This document shows, one piece after another, positions 17,823 to 25,847 of a stretch of 64,000 bases of DNA (positions are counted from its first letter, which is position 1; every line of letters begins with the position of its first letter). Source of the stretch: Sulfurovum sp. (GTDB lineage: Bacteria; Campylobacterota; Campylobacteria; Campylobacterales; Sulfurovaceae); contig JALTVI010000066.1 of assembly GCA_027049035.1 (NCBI GenBank), positions 62,001-126,000 on the forward strand. The letters are read 5' to 3'. Made by a program: the position numbers and the translations under genes. A model generated the notes under the pieces. The model did no database searches. It worked only from the letters and a program-made list of their open reading frames with translations, and had not been told where the DNA came from.

Positions 17823-19208
17823 TTACTTTGTATCTTTTATCTTGATTAACCAAGCATCTTTTTCCCCGGCACCTTTTGACTCGGTGTATCCAGCCACTAC
17901 AAAACCGCCATCTTGGGCGTGTATGATTGTGTTTGCTTCATCCCATTTTTTCCCACCAAAGGTTTTATCCCATATTTTATTGCCGTCTTTATCTATTTTA
18001 ACTATCCAAGCATCATATGACCCAGCACCTTTTGACAGTGTAAATCCAACCACTATAAAACCACCATCTTGGCTTTGGATGATTGTATTAGCTTTATCAT
18101 AATCTTTTCCACCAAAGGTTTTATCCCATATTTTATTGCCATCTTTATCTATTTTAACTATCCAAATATCTTTTCCTCCAGCACCTTTTGACTCGGTGTA
18201 TCCAGCCACTACAAAACCACCATCTTGGCTTTGGGTGATTGCGTTTGCTTTATCCCATTTTTCCCCACCAAGGGTTTTGTCCCATACTTTATTGCCATCT
18301 TTATCTATTTTAACTATCCAAGCACCTTTTGAACCAGTATATCCAGCCACTACAAAACCGCCATCTTGGCTTTGGATGATTGAGATCGCTTCATCGATAC
18401 TTTTCCCACCAAAGGTTTTATCCCATATCTTATTACCATCTTTATCTATTTTCACTATCCAGGCATCTCTTTTTCCAACACCTTTTGACTCGGTGTATCC
18501 AGCTACTACAAAACCACCATCTTGGCTTTGGATGATTGCGTTTGCTTTATCCCATTTTTCCCCACCAAAGGTTTTATCCCATATTTTATTGCCATCTTTA
18601 TCTATCTTCACTATCCAAATATCACTTTTTCCAGCACCTTTTGACAGTGTAAATCCAACCACTACAAAACCGCCATCTTGGCTTTGGATGATTGTATTTG
18701 CTTCATCGATACTTTTCCCACCAAAGGTTTTATCCCATATTTTATTGCCATCTTTATCTATATTCACTATCCAAATATCACTTTTTCCAGCACCTTTTGA
18801 GCTAGTATATCCAGCCACTACAAAACCTCCATCTTGGCTTTGTGCGATTGAGTTTGCTACATCATATTTTTTGCCGCCAAAAGTTTTATCCCATATTTTT
18901 TCTACTACTATTGCATCTAACTGCAATTTCAAACTCATTTTTGTAGAGGTATCCTCTCCTACAAAAACTCTCTTTTGGGCAATATACCCCATATACTTAT
19001 CTTTTGGTTTGACAACTTTGATGGTATACTCCCCCTCTTCAAGCAAGATAGAGGTAAACCCCTCCCCAGTCATCGCCTTCTTCTTCCCATCGACATAGAT
19101 GTAAGCTCCCTCTTGGTCAGCTGCGACGCGTATCTTGCCCTTGCCTGCATAGAGTGACCCCGTAGCCAAAAGCAAAGCTGCTAAAACCATCTGCCACTGT
19201 TTTTTCAT
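17823..19208 (-). CDS. PEGA-domain protein with seven propeller-like repeats
   Basis: 461 aa with signal peptide 1-21. Residues about 24-95 form a PEGA-type beta domain (GAYIYVDGKKK, LEEGEYTIKV). Residues 104-461 are seven tandem copies of a repeat of about 52 residues, each with KIWDKTFGG, QSQDGGFVVAGYT and WIVKIDKDGN. Seven blades would close a beta-propeller. Repeat 4 is about five residues short, lacking the loop between SKGA and WIVKI. The near-identity of the repeats suggests recent duplication or gene conversion. A periplasmic or surface adaptor role is inferred; no catalytic residues are visible. Confidence 0.82.
   Translation of the reverse strand: MKKQWQMVLAALLLATGSLYAGKGKIRVAADQEGAYIYVDGKKKAMTGEGFTSILLEEGEYTIKVVKPKDKYMGYIAQKRVFVGEDTSTKMSLKLQLDAIVVEKIWDKTFGGKKYDVANSIAQSQDGGFVVAGYTSSKGAGKSDIWIVNIDKDGNKIWDKTFGGKSIDEANTIIQSQDGGFVVVGFTLSKGAGKSDIWIVKIDKDGNKIWDKTFGGEKWDKANAIIQSQDGGFVVAGYTESKGVGKRDAWIVKIDKDGNKIWDKTFGGKSIDEAISIIQSQDGGFVVAGYTGSKGAWIVKIDKDGNKVWDKTLGGEKWDKANAITQSQDGGFVVAGYTESKGAGGKDIWIVKIDKDGNKIWDKTFGGKDYDKANTIIQSQDGGFIVVGFTLSKGAGSYDAWIVKIDKDGNKIWDKTFGGKKWDEANTIIHAQDGGFVVAGYTESKGAGEKDAWLIKIKDTK
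17826..18899 (-). repeat. Tandem repeat of about 156 bp, seven units
   Basis: This DNA encodes the seven protein repeats of the PEGA protein. Units are about 156 bp; the fourth is about 15 bp shorter. The units are highly alike at nucleotide level, notably in the segment encoding QSQDGGFVVAGY. Copy number changes by recombination are therefore likely between strains. Confidence 0.85.
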
Positions 19209-19254
19209 ATACTCTTCTCCATTTTCCTACTTTAGTTTACACCAGTATTCTACC

Positions 19255-20262
19255 TTACGGCACATACGCAATCGTTGGCAGTCCCATTCCCTCATCATAT
19301 CCACACATCAGGTTGGCTGCTGCGACTGCCTGCGAAGAGGCACCACGCAAAAGATTGTCTATGGCAGAACTGACAAAGAGCGATCGGCCGTTGCTTGCAG
19401 CGTAAATGTCGCAAAAGTGCGTCCCTGCAGTGCTTTTGATATCCACAGGCTTCTCCCTGATACGGATGAACGGGTCGTTGGCGTAGTGTTCTTTGAGGAT
19501 CATCAGCGGATCGACATCGACCTTGAGCGTGCCGTAGACCGAGACCAGCTCACCGCGTGTGGCGGGAATGAGGTGCGGCACGAAATTAACCTGCATCTCG
19601 ACTCCGTGTATCTTCTCTATCTTTTCGGCAATTTCGGGCGCATGGCGGTGTTTGAGGGGATTGTACGCAAAGATGTTGTCGTTGACCGTCACAAAGTGTG
19701 TCGTTTCACTCAGCTTCTTGCCCGCACCGCTGACACCCGACTTTGCATCGACAAAGAGGGGCGAGCCCTCTTCGAGGTAGGGAATGAAAGGCAGAATGCC
19801 AAGCAGCGTAGCGGTGGGGTAGCACCCCGGTCCTGCTGCAAGGTCGGTGTTTTTCAACTCTTCACGGTAGTACTCGATGAGCGCATAGACCGCCTCGTCA
19901 AGATGATCTTTGTCTTCATGTTCGCAGTAGTGCGCTTCGTAGGTGTCAAGCTCCAGACGGTAATCGGCGGAGAGGTCGACCACCTTGAGGCCATTTTCAA
20001 TAAGCCCCTTGGCAAAGCCCATCGAAGCCTTGTGAGGCAGTGCCAGAAAAACAAGGTCGCAGGCGTTGGCAACCCCTGCCACATCGGCTTTCTCAACAGG
20101 CAAAGTGATGACCTTTTCAAGCGACGGATGCAGCGCTTCGATCGTCGTATCGCCCTGTGTCGTCGCCAGATAGGTCAGTTCGAACCCAGGATGTGCCACA
20201 AGCATCTTCACCAGTTCCAGCCCCGTATAGCCGCTGGCCCCTACAACCCCTACTTTTACCAT
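19255..20262 (-). CDS. argC: N-acetyl-gamma-glutamyl-phosphate reductase
   Basis: Third step of arginine synthesis, NADPH-dependent. The N-terminal nucleotide-binding motif is GASGYTGLELV (9-19). The catalytic Cys lies in GPGCYPTATLLG (about residue 149), and KSGVSGAGK and HRHAPEI are conserved substrate-binding segments. The 335-aa length is standard. No other arg gene is nearby. Confidence 0.95.
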   Translation of the reverse strand: MVKVGVVGASGYTGLELVKMLVAHPGFELTYLATTQGDTTIEALHPSLEKVITLPVEKADVAGVANACDLVFLALPHKASMGFAKGLIENGLKVVDLSADYRLELDTYEAHYCEHEDKDHLDEAVYALIEYYREELKNTDLAAGPGCYPTATLLGILPFIPYLEEGSPLFVDAKSGVSGAGKKLSETTHFVTVNDNIFAYNPLKHRHAPEIAEKIEKIHGVEMQVNFVPHLIPATRGELVSVYGTLKVDVDPLMILKEHYANDPFIRIREKPVDIKSTAGTHFCDIYAASNGRSLFVSSAIDNLLRGASSQAVAAANLMCGYDEGMGLPTIAYVP

Positions 20263-20318
20263 TATTTCCTCACTTTATTTGGATAAGCACACCGTTTTAA
20301 TTTGGTATGATTTTGGGA

Positions 20319-20460
20319 ACCGAAAGCTTCAGCTTCGCCTTGACGTTAAATGTCAAAAATGTGATGCGGGCTATCCCGCAAGGGGATACACTCCGATAAA
20401 GCCTCCGACTCCAATCCCACGGTCACCGTAGGAACGATCTCAATTTTTAATTTTTAATTT
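20319..20460. repeat. Hairpin-rich intergenic region between greA and argC
   Basis: It contains several short inverted repeats: a Cys-Glu-like dyad around CGAAAGCTTCAGCTTCG (20320s), TTGAC/GTCAA (20340-20356), TGCGGG/CCCGCA (20365-20380) and ACGGT/ACCGT. It ends in an A/T run of the form TTTTTAATTTTTAATTTC. The ordering of hairpins and the phrase CCGACTCCAATCCCAC resemble the repeats at 52.1-52.5 kb. No gene is seen. Confidence 0.45.
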
Positions 20461-20949
20461 CTAATTTAATTTGATTTCCTCATACAACACCTCTTCGATG
20501 TCGTACGCCTTCTTTCCGCTTGGCAGACTCAGCTCCACCTCATCACCCTCTTCCTTGCCGATCAGTGCTCTGGCCATCGGCGACTGGAAAGAGATGAGCC
20601 CCTTCTCGGGCTGCGCTTCCATACTTCCGACGATGGTGTATTTTAACTCTTCGCCGCTCTCCTGACAGGTTAGGCAGACCGTCGATCCGAAACTGACACG
20701 CTCGTGCGCCAGCGTGGAGGGATCGACCACCTGCGCGCGGCCGATGATGTCGGTCAGTTCGGCAATACGTGCTTCCATCAGCCCCTGCTTCTCTTTGGCG
20801 GCGTGGTATTCGGCATTCTCTTTAAGGTCGCCCAGCTCTCTGGCTTCGTCGATGATCTTCGCGATCTTTCCTCTTTCGTTGGTCTTCAGGTTCTCAAGCT
20901 CTTCGGAGAGCTTGACATAGGTTTCACGCAGCATCGGCTCTTTTTGCAC
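20461..20949 (-). CDS. greA: Transcription elongation factor GreA
   Basis: Rescues backtracked RNA polymerase by stimulating transcript cleavage. The N-terminal coiled coil carries the acidic tip and NAEYHAAKEKQG, a GreA hallmark; the C-terminal FKBP-like domain includes SFQSPMARALIGKEEGDEV. GTG 20949 is chosen because AAAGGA lies 7 nt upstream and the product (162 aa, starting with QKEPM after the initiator) has normal GreA length. The frame continues upstream without a ribosome site. Confidence 0.93.
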   Translation of the reverse strand: MQKEPMLRETYVKLSEELENLKTNERGKIAKIIDEARELGDLKENAEYHAAKEKQGLMEARIAELTDIIGRAQVVDPSTLAHERVSFGSTVCLTCQESGEELKYTIVGSMEAQPEKGLISFQSPMARALIGKEEGDEVELSLPSGKKAYDIEEVLYEEIKLN

Positions 20950-20972
20950 GATATATCCTTTGTTCGAATTGG

Positions 20973-21009
20973 TTGGAGGTATTATAGCAAAAAGGTTATA
21001 ATGCAAGCC
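20973..21009. promoter_or_regulatory. Overlapping divergent promoters of greA and surE
   Basis: On plus, TATAAT at 20997-21002 with TTGGAG at 20973-20978 (18-bp spacer) reads towards surE. On minus, TATAAT at 20986-20981 reads towards greA with weaker -35 candidates. The two cores overlap, so polymerase binding at one should exclude the other. Confidence 0.5.
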
Positions 21010-21035
21010 AACTAAACAGCAAGGCAGGTCAGGCT

Positions 21036-21824
21036 ATGAAAAAGATACTCATCACCAACGACGACGGTTTCGAATCGGAGGGACTCAAAGCGCTCATCGA
21101 AGCGATGCGCCCCCTTGGCGAAGTCTCTGTCGTCGCCCCAAGCAGCGAAAAGTCCGCCTGCGGACACTCCCTGACACTCACCCGCCCGCTCCACTTCATA
21201 GAGCTTGAACCGGGCTTCTACAAACTCGATGACGGCACACCTTCTGACTGTGTCTTTCTGGCACTCAACAAACTCTTCAAAGAGCACAAGCCCGACATCG
21301 TCATCTCCGGTATCAACATCGGCTCCAACATGGGTGAGGACATCACCTACTCCGGTACCGCCTCCGCAGCAATGGAAGCGGTACTGCAGGGCATCCCCGG
21401 CATCGCCGTCTCACAGGTCTACGCCGAACACGGCAAAAGCATTGACGAGTTTGGCTACGCACTTGCACAGGAGAGCATCGCCACGCTGGTAGAGAAGATC
21501 TTTGCCGGCAGCTTCCCCCTGCCCCCGCGCAAGTTCCTCAATGTTAACATTCCGCCCATACCCAAAGAGGCGTGCAAAGGCTTCAAGGTCACCCGCGCAG
21601 GCAACCGCCTCTACGCCCACAACGCTGAAGTGCACTACAACCCCAGAGGCAAGGAGTACTACTGGATCGGCCTGCCTGAACTCGGCTGGATGGACACCCC
21701 CGGCCACACCACCGACTTTGAAGCCATCAACGACGGCTACGTCTCCATCACTCCCATTCAGCTCGATATGACGGCGCATGACGAGATAGCATCGCTGCAG
21801 GCGTGGGTGGAGGAGGATTTTTAA
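21036..21824 (+). CDS. surE: 5'/3'-nucleotidase SurE
   Basis: Metal-dependent nucleoside monophosphatase (262 aa). The metal site NDDG is at 7-10 (ILITNDDGFESEGL), with SGINIGSNMGEDITYSGTAS and the Asn/Ser ligands in the usual order, then AMEAVLQGIPGIAVS. The ATG has AGGTCAGG upstream. It is divergent from greA. Confidence 0.95.
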   Translation: MKKILITNDDGFESEGLKALIEAMRPLGEVSVVAPSSEKSACGHSLTLTRPLHFIELEPGFYKLDDGTPSDCVFLALNKLFKEHKPDIVISGINIGSNMGEDITYSGTASAAMEAVLQGIPGIAVSQVYAEHGKSIDEFGYALAQESIATLVEKIFAGSFPLPPRKFLNVNIPPIPKEACKGFKVTRAGNRLYAHNAEVHYNPRGKEYYWIGLPELGWMDTPGHTTDFEAINDGYVSITPIQLDMTAHDEIASLQAWVEEDF

Positions 21825-21837
21825 AATAACAGTTTAT

Positions 21838-21876
21838 CTGCGGAGAAGAATCACTGTTTTGTATAATCCTCCGCAG
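21838..21876. terminator. Inverted repeat after surE
   Basis: Perfect 8-bp arms CTGCGGAG (21838-21845) and CTCCGCAG (21869-21876) enclose 23 nt. It lies between the surE stop and the end of the Phd remnant. No U-run follows, so terminator function is weakly supported. Confidence 0.3.
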
Positions 21877-21906
21877 CATTGATGATACTCAAAAGAGGAG
21901 TGGTAT

Positions 21907-22211
21907 TTAATTTTTCAGACCTTCAAATATCTCTTCGTGACTTTTGTTACTTATACCGGACTCCATAGCTTTTTGTATCTTCCCGGTGTATTGGCTCAAG
22001 TCATCAGGCATAGTGCTGTTAAGTGTATGAATCTCCTCTATCATCTTTAAATGCTCATACTCTTCTGTAGTGATTACAACTGCTTCAAGCTTGTTGTTTT
22101 TAGCACCCCGATTTTGTCGACATTTTTCTCTTTTATCTGTGTCATAACCTGACCAAACGTCTTTGCAAGTTCTGTCGCTGAAATGAGTTCATTTTTTTGG
22201 TAAGCAACCAT
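21907..22211 (-). pseudogene. Phd/YefM-type antitoxin gene broken by a one-base deletion
   Basis: From ATG 22211 (AAGGGG upstream) the frame reads MVAYQKNELISATELAKTFG and stops after 45 residues at 22074. Adding one A to the A5 run at 22097-22101 restores KNNKLEAVVITTEEYEHL, the typical Phd/YefM core. The frame then stays open to a TAA at 21907, giving 101 residues. No RelE/ParE or Doc toxin follows in the 82 bp before surE. This is therefore either a decayed orphan antitoxin, a sequencing error in a homopolymer, or slippage-dependent expression. Confidence 0.8.
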
Positions 22212-22361
22212 AATCATCCCCTTTAATTTTATAGATAATTGCATATATTTTAACATAGAAGTTTGACCATCTTATACACCTCTACTTTTCATCTTAGCTT
22301 TCAAACACCGTGACATACCAGTACCTGCACCACTCTTTTAAAGACTGGCATGGCAGAACAC

Positions 22362-23684
22362 TTAGAACAACGACTCCTTACACATATCTTCCAATGAATA
22401 CCCCTTATACATTACCGTATAGCCTGGATGCTTTTGAATCAGCTTTTGCGCTTTCTTCTTCAACAATGCCAAATCGATCTTGTCAGGGTTGCGTTTCACT
22501 TCCGCAACAAGCATCATTTTTTCATCGTCATTAACCGCAACGATGTCTATTTCGTTTTGGTTTCCTTTTTCCCAATAGGTGCCTATGGCGGAGAATGCTC
22601 CAGAGGCTTTCAGCCTTTCTATAAAGTACTTTTCCAAAAACCTGCCACTGTAGGTTGCGAAGTCTCTTTGGACAATAGATCTGACATAAGCGTAGTTCTC
22701 TATCTCAATGGCAGAACGGTGTTTGTAGATAAAGCAAAACCAGAAGTGAAAAAAGTTGTCTATGATCTCGTATTTGAGTGTACGGCTGCCCTCTTTGGCG
22801 AAGATGGGCTTGACCTTTTTGATGATTGTATATTCGTTCTCCAGCCTATCCAGATAGCCGCCGATATTTTTTCCCAATATGCTTTCCATCTCCGAACGTG
22901 ATGTTTTGGAGGAGGCAATGAGCGAAAGAATAGAGAAGTAGGTAGTATACTCTTTACCAAACTCCTCGATGAGCAGGTTTTTCCCCTCGTCGATAAAGAG
23001 CGAGTTTTCATCAAATATCAAATCGAGTTGCGTCTCAAGTGTGAAGGCTCGGCTATCTACGAACAGTTCCACATATTTGGCGACACCGCCGGTCAAGATG
23101 TAAAAAGAGAGCAGATCTTCGTTGCTGTAACCGGGATGGTTGTCTTGCAGGATCTCTTCGAGTGTCTTTACACTAAAAGGCTTGAGGTGTATCTTGTGAT
23201 TGGCGCGACCAAAAAGAGGCTCTTTTCTATCTTCAAATATCTTTTTCATCAAAGAGTAGATCGAGCCGCTTAGCACCAGATTCATCTTGCCTGCATCTTT
23301 GTAACTGTCCCAGATATTTTGCATATAGGAATAGACGGTATCGTTGATGTGCAAAAACTCCTGAAACTCATCGATGACAAGGGTGAAAGGTATGGTTTTG
23401 GAAAGTTCCATGAGATAGGCAAAGAGCTCATGGAACCTGCTAAAGGTACCGAAAATATTGACATTCAGTTCATGCTGCACAATGGTGACAAACTCTTCAC
23501 AAAGCAACGCTTCATTTTTTCTTGATACAAAGAGATAGACCCTTTTTGCATAGGCTTCTTTGATAAGTTTCGTTTTTCCAATCCGTCTTCGACCTACAAT
23601 GACCGTCATACGTGAAGCGTGCCTGGCATCTTCACCGATCTTTCTCAAATAGGCTAACTCTTTGTCCCTGTTGTAAAACTTCAT
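22362..23684 (-). CDS. AAA ATPase with C-terminal DUF234 nuclease-like domain
   Basis: 440 aa. Walker A is GRRRIGKT (31-38) and Walker B VIDEF (103-107); sensor region VLSGSIYSLM. A winged-helix-like middle follows, and the C-terminus has EIDIVAVNDD and VAEVKR (about 372-395), the D-ExK layout of PD-(D/E)XK nucleases. It belongs to the archaeal-type ATPase/DUF234 family whose function is unknown. It is a lone gene with an AT-rich palindromic region directly upstream, which suggests self-regulation. Confidence 0.85.
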   Translation of the reverse strand: MKFYNRDKELAYLRKIGEDARHASRMTVIVGRRRIGKTKLIKEAYAKRVYLFVSRKNEALLCEEFVTIVQHELNVNIFGTFSRFHELFAYLMELSKTIPFTLVIDEFQEFLHINDTVYSYMQNIWDSYKDAGKMNLVLSGSIYSLMKKIFEDRKEPLFGRANHKIHLKPFSVKTLEEILQDNHPGYSNEDLLSFYILTGGVAKYVELFVDSRAFTLETQLDLIFDENSLFIDEGKNLLIEEFGKEYTTYFSILSLIASSKTSRSEMESILGKNIGGYLDRLENEYTIIKKVKPIFAKEGSRTLKYEIIDNFFHFWFCFIYKHRSAIEIENYAYVRSIVQRDFATYSGRFLEKYFIERLKASGAFSAIGTYWEKGNQNEIDIVAVNDDEKMMLVAEVKRNPDKIDLALLKKKAQKLIQKHPGYTVMYKGYSLEDMCKESLF

Positions 23685-23696
23685 GGAAAAACCTTA

Positions 23697-23733
23697 TATA
23701 GTAATTTAAGTTACTGTAATTTATATTACTATA
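23697..23733. promoter_or_regulatory. Nested palindromes upstream of the DUF234 ATPase
   Basis: AGTAATTTAAGTTACT (23700-23715) is a near-perfect palindrome. A second, weaker one covers 23715-23730. The outer arms TATAGTAAT (23697-23705) and ATTACTATA (23725-23733) form a perfect 9-bp inverted repeat around both. The block begins 13 bp before the ATPase start codon, where an operator would overlap the promoter. Confidence 0.55.
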
Positions 23734-23847
23734 ATTGACTTAAAGGGGACTTATGCTAAAAAAGATGCTAACATATTTTTCACCTATAATTCCATTTTGA
23801 GCCAAACACGATAAGATAACATAGAGAAAAACAGTAAAAGGAAAACC

Positions 23848-24489
23848 ATGCGTTTTCAGCGTTGCAAACTCCTCTTTGGCGAAGAGAACTTCGAAAAACT
23901 TCAACAAGCCAAGATTCTGATATTGGGCGTAGGTGGTGTGGGCTCTTATGCACTTGACTGTCTTTACCGCTCTGGGGTGAAGGATATTACCATCCTTGAC
24001 TTTGATGTGTATGATGAGACGAACCAGAACAGGCAGATAGGCTCCGAGGCGGTAGGAGAGGTCAAGGTTGAACGGCTTTCAACACTCTACCCCGGCATCA
24101 AGACGATCCATCAGCGTATGGATGTGGCGTGGGTACAGACATTCGACTTCGACCCCTACGACATTGTCATCGATGCGGCTGATACGACCAAGGTAAAGAT
24201 AGAAGTAGCAAAGAAGTGTTATAAAAAACTCATTATGGCGCTGGGTGCGGCGAAACGCTACGATACGAGCAAAATAGAGGTCGCTTCTATCTGGAAGACG
24301 CACGGGGATGCGCTGGCGCGAAAGATACGCAACGAACTGAAAAAGGCGAGGTTCGACCGCAACTTCACAGTTGTCTTCTCTTCAGAGCAGGCGAAATGCG
24401 TCGAGAAGGGGTCATGCGTCGCCGTTACGGGTGCGGTGGGGCTTACGGTGTGTTCCGAAGCGATCAAACGCATTCTTGAGGGCAAATAG
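23848..24489 (+). CDS. tcdA: ThiF-family dehydratase, TcdA-like (ct6A formation)
   Basis: E1-like ATP-using enzyme, 213 aa. The nucleotide motif GVGGVGS is at 27-33, and DFDVYDETNQNRQ (51-63) has the conserved Asp and Asn/Arg of the adenylation site. The family's role is cyclising tRNA t6A37 to ct6A. It is shorter than E. coli TcdA (about 268 aa), as is usual for Campylobacterota homologues. AAAAGGAAAACC precedes the ATG. Another ThiF-type substrate cannot be excluded. Confidence 0.82.
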   Translation: MRFQRCKLLFGEENFEKLQQAKILILGVGGVGSYALDCLYRSGVKDITILDFDVYDETNQNRQIGSEAVGEVKVERLSTLYPGIKTIHQRMDVAWVQTFDFDPYDIVIDAADTTKVKIEVAKKCYKKLIMALGAAKRYDTSKIEVASIWKTHGDALARKIRNELKKARFDRNFTVVFSSEQAKCVEKGSCVAVTGAVGLTVCSEAIKRILEGK

Positions 24490-24491
24490 GC

Positions 24492-25709
24492 CTACTTCAG
24501 GCGCTTGGTCAGCTCCTGGTACTTCTGCTGAATCTGCAGGTTCTGAAACGGTACGATTTCGGGTACCTGTATCTTGCTCACTTCAGCGAACATCTGCTGA
24601 CTTTCGGAAATAAGATCATACAGGTCGGCACTCAAAGAGACCGTCTCATAGGTGTTTTTGGAAACCATCAGATTGGCTCTGGCAACTTTCTGCGCTTCTA
24701 CCATTCTGTCGCGTGATCGTACAAGATCTTTCTCATACTGCTGTGCCACTTTCAGTGTCAACGCCTGTGCTTCGAGGTTATGCGCATAGACCGCCGAGCG
24801 TTTAGAGTCCTCTTCGTTGGCTCTGAGGCGCTGGGTGAGGAGCATCATATTTTTGGAGTCATCGATGATCTTGTCAATTTTTGGCAGATAGATGTTGTTG
24901 ACCTTGTCGATGTACTTCTGCTGAATGTAGACCACTAGCTCCAGCAGTACCTGGTGCATACCGTAGTAGCGCTTGGCCTGTGTCAGCTCCTCTTTGCTCT
25001 CCTGCATCAGGTGCAGAATCTGCTGTGTGATGTACTTGAGTGTATCCATCATCAGGGAGATCTGGATAATATCATCACCGTCCACACGGGTCAGCAGCAC
25101 GTCAAGCTGCGCATCGCTCAGCTGTACGCCGATGTCTGCAAAGTTCTGCCGCAGCTGTTTTTTGATGATGCGCATCTCGTTTTGCAGCACTTTGTTCTCT
25201 GCCTTGGCCTCTGCTATCTTCTTGTCATACTCGGATTTTGTGGTGTAGAGCGTGCTTGATTCAGGTGCGCCGATACGCTTCTCGCGGTAGCTTAGAATCG
25301 CTTCGTTGTTCTCTGCGATTTTGGCTTTGAGGTCGGCCATCTGCTCTTTGTAGGCCATCAGATCGCCGCCGACAAGCCCTTTGACGATCTGGTCGAAGAG
25401 CGCGTTGAGGTCCTCTCTGATATCCTCTTTGTCTTTGCCTATCCATGCGGAGTCGGGAGCCTGCTTGAGTTCGTCGATATACTCCGTTCCCTCTTTGAGC
25501 TGGTCAACCACACCGTCCCATGCATTGTTGAGGCGCTGCTTGCGCATCTCTTCGTGGTTAAGCGGTTTGCTTTGGAGGGTATCTTTGTAGATCTGAAGTG
25601 TCTTTTCACGTGTTTCATCATAAAGGGCACTCCCCTTTTTAAGCAGAGAATCGCTCCAGTCCGCATGCAGCGTACCCAACATCAGTACCGTCAGAGAGAG
25701 ACGCTTCAT
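24492..25709 (-). CDS. Secreted long coiled-coil protein of unknown function
   Basis: 405 aa. A short signal peptide (about 1-16, ending LHA) is followed by an almost entirely helical protein. Long heptad stretches lie at about 115-210 (KAKIAENNEAI, EAKAENKVLQNEM) and 300-370. No Cys and no enzyme motif. It converges on tcdA with 2 bp between stops. Probably a periplasmic structural or scaffold protein; family not recognised. Confidence 0.7.
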   Translation of the reverse strand: MKRLSLTVLMLGTLHADWSDSLLKKGSALYDETREKTLQIYKDTLQSKPLNHEEMRKQRLNNAWDGVVDQLKEGTEYIDELKQAPDSAWIGKDKEDIREDLNALFDQIVKGLVGGDLMAYKEQMADLKAKIAENNEAILSYREKRIGAPESSTLYTTKSEYDKKIAEAKAENKVLQNEMRIIKKQLRQNFADIGVQLSDAQLDVLLTRVDGDDIIQISLMMDTLKYITQQILHLMQESKEELTQAKRYYGMHQVLLELVVYIQQKYIDKVNNIYLPKIDKIIDDSKNMMLLTQRLRANEEDSKRSAVYAHNLEAQALTLKVAQQYEKDLVRSRDRMVEAQKVARANLMVSKNTYETVSLSADLYDLISESQQMFAEVSKIQVPEIVPFQNLQIQQKYQELTKRLK

Positions 25710-25782
25710 ACCGCTCCTTTAGCGTAAAAGTTCATTGAGGGCATTATACATCAGAAAGTCAAACCGAGGTTAACCGGAGGTT

Positions 25783-25804
25783 AGTGATAGTGATAGTGAT
25801 AGTG
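25783..25804. repeat. Short tandem repeat, AGTGAT units
   Basis: Three and a half copies of AGTGAT, with a further AGTGATAG 6 bp on. It lies between the ccsBA stop and the coiled-coil gene. Copy number could vary by slippage, but it is too far from a start codon (about 75 bp) to decide translation. Confidence 0.6.
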
Positions 25805-25823
25805 GGAAGTGATAGTTGACGGG

Positions 25824-25845
25824 AAAGGCTGCAGAAGCAGCCTTT
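25824..25845. terminator. Hairpin after ccsBA
   Basis: Perfect 9-bp stem AAAGGCTGC/GCAGCCTTT with a 4-nt loop, starting 3 bp after the ccsBA stop. On the minus strand the stem ends in UUU, a short tract for an intrinsic terminator. It separates ccsBA from the downstream coiled-coil gene. Confidence 0.6.
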
Positions 25846-25847
25846 GG

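Noticed and set aside
18136-19098. 320-codon repetitive frame on plus
   Set aside because: It is the antisense of the seven-repeat PEGA gene, so its repetitiveness is derived; no signal or ribosome site supports it.
25783-25804. Phase-variable switch from the AGTGAT repeat
   Set aside because: The unit length is a multiple of three and the repeat is outside any coding region or promoter spacer, so slippage would have no clear effect.
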